Part shown: positions 58,281-64,000 of the stretch, piece by piece
Numbering within the stretch: position 1 is the stretch's first letter
Layout: every line of letters begins with the position of its first letter
Origin: VRUE01 sp963718755
GTDB lineage: Bacteria; Actinomycetota; Thermoleophilia; Solirubrobacterales; 70-9
Direction of reading: 5' to 3'
Assembly (NCBI GenBank): GCA_963718755.1
Contig: OY970376.1
Location: forward strand, 992,001-1,056,000
DNA: 64,000 nt
Made by a program: the position numbers and the translations under genes
The notes under the pieces: model-generated
Database searches by the model: none
Seen by the model: only the letters and a program-made list of their open reading frames with translations
Told to the model about the DNA's origin: nothing

Positions 58281-58286
58281 ACACTA
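58281..58286 (-). promoter_or_regulatory. -10 element before the aminotransferase gene
   Basis: TAGTGT on the minus strand ends 8 nt before ATG 58272. Confidence 0.35.
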
Positions 58287-58325
58287 GCAACGCCTCCGAA
58301 TTGGCGGCCACGAGGGGGAGGGATT

Positions 58326-58376
58326 CGTTGCGTGTGAGCTTGACACCGACATACAGGGTCAACCTCACACGCAACG
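58326..58376. repeat. 19-bp inverted repeat with one mismatch
   Basis: 58326-58344 and 58358-58376 are complementary except at one position (GTTGCGTGTGAG inner part), with a 13-nt loop. It covers exactly the region where the downstream AbiEi/DUF559-type gene would be expected to start. Confidence 0.65.
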
Positions 58377-59277
58377 GGAAAGAGAGCTTGCCGCGCTCGC
58401 AACGCGGCAGCATGGGGTCGTCGCGCGGCGGCAACTTGTAGCGCTTGGCCTGGGAGGCGGTGCGATCGATGCATGGATCAGCCTCGGTCGCCTGCATCCC
58501 CTGCATCGTGGCGTTTACGCCCACGGGCATCGACGCCTGAGCCAGCGAGGACATTGGATGGCCGCAGTACTCGCGTATGGCGACGGAGCTGTGCTCAGCC
58601 ATCGCAGCGCTGCGGCACTCTGGGGGTTGATGCGCCCTCGATGGTCGCCAATCGAGGTGACAAGCCGTCATGGGCGGGCTGGAAGACCTAGGATTCTGCT
58701 GCACCGATCTCGGGTCGCCAACGACGAACTGGCAGTGGAGGCCGAGATCCCGGTCACTTCCCTGCCCCGGACCCTGCTCGACCTGGCGGAAGTCGTAGAC
58801 GAGCTGCGGCTGCGGCGAGCGTTCGAGGAGGCCGACCGGTTGAAGCTCTTGCGAATGCCAGAGTTGGAACGGGTTTGCGCACGGGCGGGCAGGCGCAAGG
58901 GCCTCGTCACTCTGCGCCGCCTGATCGCCGCTGCGACGGCACCCGCCACCACCCGCTCTCCCTTGGAGGATCGCTTCGCCGAGTTCTGGCGCGACCATCT
59001 CGCCGATCTGCCAGAACCCCTCACCAACGTCATGATCCTCGACCGCGAGGTAGACGCCTACTGGCCTGGCCATCGCCTCGTCGTCGAGCTGGACGGCTTC
59101 TCCACCCACGCCCACCGCGCGGCCTTCGAGAGCGACCGAGCTCGCGACGCCGCCATGCAAGCAGCCGGCTACAGAGTCATCCACCTAACCCACCGCCAAC
59201 TGGAAACCGAAGCCCCGAGAATCACCGCTCAGCTAAGAGCAATGCTCGGCCCGGATCAACCAGCTTCCTCGCGGTAG
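58351..59277 (+). pseudogene. AbiEi/DUF559-type protein gene without a canonical start codon
   Basis: From the first in-frame ATG (58558) the 239-residue reading has VLSHRSAAALWGL, SLPRTLLDLAE, the segment SPLEDRFAEFWRDHL and the nuclease-like VDAYWPGHRLVVELDG with YRVIHLTHRQL. Before that ATG the same frame continues with the family's normal N-terminal domain: ELAALATRQHGVVARRQL, ALGLGGGAID, GRLHPLHRGVYAHGHRRL. Yet from the preceding stop (near 58285) to 58558 no ATG, GTG or TTG occurs; ATA 58351 is the only start-like codon near the expected position, inside the inverted repeat. Family members combine a winged-helix AbiEi-like domain with a Vsr/DUF559 endonuclease fold. Possibly inactive. 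Confidence 0.6.
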
Positions 59278-59288
59278 GGCTCCGAGCT

Positions 59289-59409
59289 GGAGGGGTATGG
59301 GTGCCCCGACCGTGCGCGGCGTCCTCGTTTTTCGCACTACGGAGTCGACGAGAGACGCCGGGCTACCGGCGAAAAACCCAGCGGGCGGTCGGGGCACCCA
59401 TACCCCTCC
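59289..59409. repeat. Nested long inverted repeat, 24-bp perfect arms
   Basis: Outer arms 59289-59312 and 59386-59409 are exact complements over 24 bp. Inside, GTTTTTCGC (59327-59335) pairs perfectly with 59369-59377. It lies between the convergent AbiEi/DUF559 gene (59277) and sucD (59422), so it could terminate both, but it is far longer than a normal terminator. Layout parallels 35667-35782. Confidence 0.85.
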
Positions 59410-59421
59410 CTAAGCCGAGAC

Positions 59422-60294
59422 CTAACCGCGCAGCACTTCGACGGCGATCCGCGCCGTCTCGGTCGGGCTTTCGCCGACCCGCACGCCCTTCGCTTCGAGC
59501 GCGTCCTTCTTCGCCTGCGCCGTGCCCGAGGAGCCGGAGATGATCGCGCCGGCGTGGCCCATCTGCTTGCCGGGGGGCGCGGTGAAGCCGGCGATGTAGG
59601 CGACGACCGGCTTGGAGACCCCGGCGGCGATGAACTCGGCCGCCCGCTCCTCGGCGTCGCCGCCGATCTCGCCGACCATCACGATCAGCTCGGTCTCCGG
59701 GTCGGCCTCGTACAGCTTGAGGATGTCGATGAAGTCCGAGCCGATGATCGGGTCGCCGCCGATGCCGACGATCGAAGAGTTGCCCTCGCCCGCCTGTTTC
59801 AGCTCGTTGCCGATCTGGTAGGTCAGCGTGCCCGACTTGGAGACGACACCGATCTTGCCCGGGTCGAAGAACTGGGCGGGGATGATGCCGACGTTGGCCT
59901 TGCCCGGCGAGAGCACGCCGGGGCAGTTCGGGCCGATCAAGCGAACACCGGCCTCCTTCGCCTTCCAGTAAGTCTTCAGCATGTCGAGCACCGGAATCCC
60001 CTCGGTGATCGCGATCACCGTCTCGACTCCGGACTCGATCGCCTCGTCGATCGCCGGCGCGGCGAAGCGCGCGGGGACGAAGATCATCGAGGTGTTGGCG
60101 CCCTCCTGCTCGACCGCCTCGCGGATCGAGTCGAAGACCGGCACCCCCTCGACGTCCTGGCCGCCCTTGCCGGGCGTGACGCCCGCGGCGAGGTGCGTGC
60201 CGTAGGCCTTGTTGCGCAGGCCGTGGAAGGAGCCCTCGCGGCCGGTCAGGCCGGAGACGACGAGCTTCGTGTCCTTGTCGATGACGATCGACAT
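59422..60294 (-). CDS. sucD: Succinate-CoA ligase, alpha subunit
   Basis: 290 residues, normal length. SGLTGREGSFH is the CoA-binding start, FVPARFAAPAIDEAIESG and AITEGIPVLDML follow, IGPNCPGVLSPGKANVGI, VSKSGTLTYQ and the phospho-His loop GKQMGHAGAIISGSSG complete the signature. With SucC it interconverts succinyl-CoA and succinate with ATP or GTP formation in the TCA cycle. Its ATG overlaps the sucC stop by one base (TGATG). Its end is convergent to the 59289-59409 inverted repeat. Confidence 0.96.
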   Translation of the reverse strand: MSIVIDKDTKLVVSGLTGREGSFHGLRNKAYGTHLAAGVTPGKGGQDVEGVPVFDSIREAVEQEGANTSMIFVPARFAAPAIDEAIESGVETVIAITEGIPVLDMLKTYWKAKEAGVRLIGPNCPGVLSPGKANVGIIPAQFFDPGKIGVVSKSGTLTYQIGNELKQAGEGNSSIVGIGGDPIIGSDFIDILKLYEADPETELIVMVGEIGGDAEERAAEFIAAGVSKPVVAYIAGFTAPPGKQMGHAGAIISGSSGTAQAKKDALEAKGVRVGESPTETARIAVEVLRG

Positions 60295-61460
60295 CAGCCG
60301 CTCGCCCCAGCCAGCTCGACGACCTTCTGCGCGGCGCCGAGCATCGTCTTCTCCTGGTGCAGGTTGGGCAGGCTCGCCGCGGCGAGGATCTCCAGCCCCT
60401 CCTCCGAGTTGGTGCCGTCGAGGCGAACGACCAACGGCACCCCGAGATCGAGCTGCGCAGAGGCCTCGACGATGCCCTTGGCGATCTCGTCGCAGCGGGT
60501 GATGCCGCCGAAGATGTTGAAGAGGATCGCCGTGACCTTCTCGTCGGAGGTGATCACGGTCAGCGCGTCGACGATCGCGTCCGCCTTCGAGCCACCGCCC
60601 GCGTCGAGGAAGTTGGCCGGCGCGCCGCCCGCCTGGGCGACGACGTCGAGGGTCGACATGCAGAGCCCGGCGCCGTTGGCGAGGATGCCGACGTTGCCGT
60701 CGAGCTTTACGTAGGTGAGGCCCTTCTCCCGCGCCATCGCCTCCTGCGGGTCGTCGATCGACTCAGCGTCGAGCTCGGCCAGCCCTTCGTGGCGGTAGAG
60801 CGCGTTGCCGTCAATCGTCACCTTGGCGTCGAGGGCGACGACCTCGCGGTCGCCGGTGACGATCAGCGGGTTGACCTCGATCAGCGTCGCGTCCTCGCCC
60901 TGGGCGGTCTCGGCGAGCTTCGCCAGCACCTCGGCCGCATCGTCGCGCACGTCCTCGGCGAGGCCGGCGGCATCGATGATCGGCCGCGCCTCGACGGCCG
61001 TAAAAGGCCGAGTCGGGTCGATGTGCTCCTTGACCAGCGCCGCCGGGTCCTCCGCGGCGACAGCCTCGATGTCCATCCCGCCCTTGGCAGAGACCATCGC
61101 CAGCAACTTCTTCTCGCCGCGGTCGAGGATCACCGAGGCGTAGTACTCGGCGGCGATGTCCGAGCCACCCTCGACCCAGACCTGCTCGACCCTGAAGGGT
61201 CCCTCGCCGTGCGGCCCGGTGATGTCCATGCCGAGGATCGCGCCGGCGTACCCTTCAGCCTCCTGTTTGTCGGCGGCGATCTTGATCCCGCCCGCCTTGC
61301 CACGGCCGCCGATCAGGACCTGGGCCTTGATCGCGCAGGGGTAGCCGATCCGCTCGGCGGCGGCGACGGCGTCCTCGACGGTGGAGGCGACCTCGCCGCT
61401 CGGCACGGCTATGCCGTGCGCGGCGAAAAGCTGCTTGCCCTGATACTCGAGAAGATCCAT
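60294..61460 (-). CDS. sucC: Succinate-CoA ligase, beta subunit
   Basis: 388 residues. MDLLEYQGKQLFAAHGI opens the ATP-grasp domain; KAQVLIGGRGKAGGIK, LIEVNPLIVTGDREVVALDAK (in part), NGAGLCMSTLDVV, GGASKADAIV-like GGGSKADAIVDAL and FNIFGGITRCDEIAKGI follow. It binds the nucleotide and, with SucD, forms the TCA-cycle enzyme. No GGAGG-type site is obvious before ATG 61460; TATAGGCT lies about 36 nt upstream in the short gap to the divergent dehalogenase gene. Confidence 0.96.
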   Translation of the reverse strand: MDLLEYQGKQLFAAHGIAVPSGEVASTVEDAVAAAERIGYPCAIKAQVLIGGRGKAGGIKIAADKQEAEGYAGAILGMDITGPHGEGPFRVEQVWVEGGSDIAAEYYASVILDRGEKKLLAMVSAKGGMDIEAVAAEDPAALVKEHIDPTRPFTAVEARPIIDAAGLAEDVRDDAAEVLAKLAETAQGEDATLIEVNPLIVTGDREVVALDAKVTIDGNALYRHEGLAELDAESIDDPQEAMAREKGLTYVKLDGNVGILANGAGLCMSTLDVVAQAGGAPANFLDAGGGSKADAIVDALTVITSDEKVTAILFNIFGGITRCDEIAKGIVEASAQLDLGVPLVVRLDGTNSEEGLEILAAASLPNLHQEKTMLGAAQKVVELAGASG

Positions 61461-61503
61461 GTGAAGGAGGCGCCCCTGCCGAGCGCGGCCGGCAGCCTAT
61501 AAG

Positions 61504-62199
61504 ATGCCGCGCCCTATGCCCCTCCCCGCCTTGAAAAGCATCACCTGGGTGACCACCGATTGCTACGGCACCCTGATCGATTGGGAGAAGGGGATCATCG
61601 ACGCCTGCAAGAAAGAGGCCGCCAAAGACGGCTTCAGCTTCGAAGAGGGGCCGTTCCTCGCCCGCTTCATGGAAGTGCAGGCGGAAATCATGGCCGGCTC
61701 CTACGAACTGTACGCGGAGGTCCTGCGCCGCACGATCGTCAAGATCGCCCGCGAGGTCGGCTGGGAGATCGAGCCCTCACGGGCTCAGTTCCTGCCCAAC
61801 AGCGTCGCCTACTGGCTGCCCTTCCGCGAGGCCAACGCGGCGATGGACCGGCTCGGCAAACGCTACGAGATCGGGATCATCTCCAACATCGACGACAAAC
61901 TTCTCGGCATCTCGCGCCGCCACCTGCGCACCGAACTGGACCTGGTCGTCACGGCGCAGCAGGTGCGCAGCTACAAGCCGGACCCGGTCCACTTCAAAGA
62001 GTGCGCACGCCGCATCGGCGGCAAAAAAGGCTGGGTCCACATCGGCTGCGACTACACGACCGACGTCGCGCCGCTGCTGAAAATGAAGGTGCCGGTGATC
62101 TGGGTCAACCGTCACGGCGAGAAGCTGGAAGGCCGCAAAGCACCGAGCGCGACGGTGAAGAACTTCCGCGACGCGGCGAAAAAGCTCGGCGCCTCCTAG
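61504..62199 (+). CDS. Type II 2-haloacid dehalogenase-like HAD protein
   Basis: 231 residues from ATG 61504 (ATG 61516 is an alternative). ITWVTTDCYGTLIDWEKG carries the nucleophile Asp and the DxYGTLxDW signature of L-2-haloacid dehalogenases; GIISNIDDKLL, VRSYKPDPVHF and VHIGCDYTTDVAPL match motifs II to IV. The family removes halogen from 2-haloacids, but many such proteins have other phosphatase roles. It is divergent from sucC with 43 nt between starts. Confidence 0.83.
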   Translation: MPRPMPLPALKSITWVTTDCYGTLIDWEKGIIDACKKEAAKDGFSFEEGPFLARFMEVQAEIMAGSYELYAEVLRRTIVKIAREVGWEIEPSRAQFLPNSVAYWLPFREANAAMDRLGKRYEIGIISNIDDKLLGISRRHLRTELDLVVTAQQVRSYKPDPVHFKECARRIGGKKGWVHIGCDYTTDVAPLLKMKVPVIWVNRHGEKLEGRKAPSATVKNFRDAAKKLGAS

Positions 62200-62300
62200 C
62201 CCGCCGTCCTCGGCGTTTTCTAGCGTTCGGCTTCGCAACTTCGCCCAGGGCGGCGGTTTCGACCATAAGCGGCCCGGTCGCCAGGGACAACACGTATTCG

Positions 62301-64000
62301 ATGGACCAAGCAAGCGACATCCGAGTGCCTTTGCGCGCCCGCCTGCCCATTGCGGCGGCGTTGCTGGCCCTGTTCTGCGCGCTGGTGCTGAGCGTCACCC
62401 AGGCAGGCGCGATCACCCCGGTCAGCCCAGAGGAAGAACCGCCGCTGAACCCAAACGAATCGCCGCCGAGCATCGTCGTGATCCAGACCGACGACCAGAC
62501 CCTCGACGGCCTCTACGCGACCTTCAGCGCCTTCCCGGGCGCCGCCGAGACCCGCGCGATGCCGAACACGCTCGACCTGATCGCCGACCGCGGCATGACC
62601 TTCAACCGCTACTACGTCCCCTATCCCCTCTGCTGCCCCTCGCGCGTCAGCCTGATGACCGGCCGCTACGCCCACAACAACGGGGTCAAGGGCAACGTGC
62701 AGCCGAACGGCGGCTACTACGGCTTCTCCTTCCGCGCAGCGGCCTCGCACAACGTCGCCACCTGGCTGCAGGGCGCCGGCTACAAGACGATCCACGTCGG
62801 CAAGTTCCTCAACGGCTACGGCGACGAGCCCTACGACAACGGCACCAGCGTGCCTCCCGGCTGGAGCGCCTGGCACACGGTGCTGAAGGCGGACACCGAG
62901 CACCTCTTCTACGGCTACACGATGAACAGCAACGGGGTGCTCAGCGAACCCGGCGCCTTCGGCGATCCCGGCAGCTGGGAAACGCGCGAATACGGCCAGC
63001 GCGACCCGATCGGCTGCCCCTTCGAACCCACCGAAGAACGTTCCTGCCTCTACGCAACCGACGTCTTCACCTGGATGGCCCGGGAAGAGATGCTCTCCAC
63101 GCCGGCCGAGGTGCCCTTCTACCTGCAGCTCGACTACACCGCGCCGCACGGTGACTTCCGCCGCCCGGCGGGGCCCGAGCCGGCGCTGCGCCACTACGAC
63201 TGGTTCAAGGGCGCCCGCCACCCCCACGACCGCTCCGAAGGCTTCGACGAGGGCAATGTCGAGGACAAGCCGCACTTCATCCGCGAAGCCGAACACCTCT
63301 CGCCGAACGAGAAGCGCACCTACCGCGTCTACTACCAGAAGCAGCTCGACTCGCTGCGCGCGGTCGACGACGGCGTCAAAAACGTGGTCGACACGCTGGG
63401 CCAGATGGGCCGGCTGCGCAACACCTACGTCATCTTCACCTCCGACAACGGCTTCTTCTTCGGCGAGCACCGCCTGCTCGGCGGCAAGTTCCTCGCCTAC
63501 GAGCCGGCGACCCACCTGCCCTTCCTGATCCGCGGGCCGGGGATCGAGCAGGGCAGCTCGACCGGCGAGCTCGCGGCAAACATCGACGTCGCGCCGACGA
63601 TCCTCGATCTGGCCGGCGCCGAAGCGGACAAGAGCCTCGACGGGCGCTCGCTGGTCCCCTTCCTGCGCGACCCCGAACTGCGCAGCCGGCGGCCGATCCT
63701 CTTCGAGTCCTTCGTCGAGACCAGCGACGTCAACGCGCAGGGCGCGATCTCCGCGGCCCCTGGGGGCGGGTCGAGCGCGACCGCCTCGAGGGCGCCGAAG
63801 GCGACGGCCTCGCTGCTGGCGCCGCCGAAGGACTACGCCGGGCTCCGCCTCGGCCCATACAAGTACATCGCCTGGCCGAGCGGCGAGAAGGAGCTCTACA
63901 ACATCAACAAGGATCCCTACGAGCTCAACAACATCGTCAAGGATCCGAATTACTACCCGATCCGCAACTTCATGCACCGGCAGATGACCGCCCTGATCGA
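62301..64000 (+). CDS. Secreted type I sulfatase (partial)
   Basis: 566 codons are present; the C-terminus is beyond the right edge. A hydrophobic segment (LPIAAALLALFCALVLSV) gives a signal or anchor. IVVIQTDDQTLDG binds the metal; YPLCCPSRVSLMTGRYAHNNG has Cys111 in CxPSR, the residue oxidised to formylglycine in active sulfatases. VGKFLNGYG, FYLQLDYTAPHG and VIFTSDNGFFFGEHRLLGGK follow in order. It removes sulfate esters, probably from an extracellular polysaccharide or aryl sulfate. No sulfatase-modifying (FGE) gene is in the window. Confidence 0.9.
   Translation, partial: MDQASDIRVPLRARLPIAAALLALFCALVLSVTQAGAITPVSPEEEPPLNPNESPPSIVVIQTDDQTLDGLYATFSAFPGAAETRAMPNTLDLIADRGMTFNRYYVPYPLCCPSRVSLMTGRYAHNNGVKGNVQPNGGYYGFSFRAAASHNVATWLQGAGYKTIHVGKFLNGYGDEPYDNGTSVPPGWSAWHTVLKADTEHLFYGYTMNSNGVLSEPGAFGDPGSWETREYGQRDPIGCPFEPTEERSCLYATDVFTWMAREEMLSTPAEVPFYLQLDYTAPHGDFRRPAGPEPALRHYDWFKGARHPHDRSEGFDEGNVEDKPHFIREAEHLSPNEKRTYRVYYQKQLDSLRAVDDGVKNVVDTLGQMGRLRNTYVIFTSDNGFFFGEHRLLGGKFLAYEPATHLPFLIRGPGIEQGSSTGELAANIDVAPTILDLAGAEADKSLDGRSLVPFLRDPELRSRRPILFESFVETSDVNAQGAISAAPGGGSSATASRAPKATASLLAPPKDYAGLRLGPYKYIAWPSGEKELYNINKDPYELNNIVKDPNYYPIRNFMHRQMTALI

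Noticed and set aside
57169..59184. 671-codon reading that extends the aminotransferase upstream
   Set aside because: The extension is antisense to the AbiEi/DUF559-type gene; the fold starts at ATG 58272.
35667..59409. The two large nested inverted repeats as copies of one MITE
   Set aside because: Their outer arms have no sequence in common, so they are not terminal repeats of one transposon family; only the core is related.
1..64000. CRISPR arrays, insertion sequences, phage genes, replication origin
   Set aside because: No regularly spaced direct repeats, transposase or integrase motifs, or DnaA-box clusters were seen.

Overview
The window is very GC-rich, gene-dense bacterial DNA with an actinobacterial character: GTG and TTG starts are common, neighbouring genes often overlap by ATGA or GTGA, many genes look leaderless (a TANNNT -10 element 5-8 nt before the start codon), and it carries a PafB-PafC type WYL regulator, RskA-type anti-sigma factor, PPOX-fold and DUF3817-like proteins. 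The repertoire (Tat-exported ferritin-like proteins with an ECF sigma factor, delta-60 repeat protein, DUF1906 protein) suggests the Solirubrobacterales/Thermoleophilia side of the phylum; that placement is inference from gene content, not from a marker gene.

Region 1 (1-27,000) is a surface-polysaccharide island. It has a sugar-1-phosphate nucleotidylyltransferase (cut by the left edge), a small coiled-coil protein, a double GT2 and two GT4-like cytosolic glycosyltransferases, a methyltransferase, a Wzm/Wzt ABC exporter, two nucleotide-sugar SDR enzymes, two polyprenol-phosphate glycosyl synthases of the DPM1 type, six GT-C-like membrane proteins in three paralogous pairs, and three paralogous secreted glycosidases. 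A coherent reading is that cytosolic enzymes build a glycan exported by Wzm/Wzt, the DPM1-like enzymes make polyprenyl-P-sugars, the GT-C proteins use these outside the membrane, and the secreted glycosidases trim the product. A compact Sfp-type phosphopantetheinyl transferase is embedded near the right end.

Region 2 (27,000-46,100) is mixed housekeeping and accessory: PPOX protein, GlxA-type regulator divergent from a DJ-1/PfpI protein, secreted DUF1906 protein, penicillin-acylase family enzyme, delta-60 repeat protein, MBL hydrolase, fused PafB-PafC regulator, YhaM-like HD nuclease, an intact fluoride channel gene next to a remnant of its partner, an arsR-aquaporin-arsC arsenic operon, an FAH-family and alpha/beta hydrolase pair, TrmO, an acyl/aryl-CoA ligase and a VapBC-like module.

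Region 3 (46,100-64,000) holds an orphan antitoxin, tRNA-Phe, a GH15-like protein, a membrane-anchored spermidine-synthase-like protein, an MrfA/YprA-type helicase, a divergent FolP, a HAD phosphatase, a frameshifted DtxR/MntR regulator, a ferritin-ferritin-sigma-anti-sigma operon, an aminotransferase, a start-less AbiEi/DUF559-type gene, sucCD, a 2-haloacid dehalogenase and a sulfatase cut by the right edge.

The most unusual signal is a set of long, mostly perfect inverted repeats between genes (4912-4958, 30951-31000, 35667-35782, 39750-39787, 58326-58376, 59289-59409). Arms are 11-24 bp and differ at every locus, yet the two largest share a nested core (9-bp TTTTTCG-type inner arms at similar spacing). 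Two of the set sit exactly beside damaged genes. No CRISPR array, insertion sequence or origin was seen, and no gene-free stretch exceeds 300 bases.
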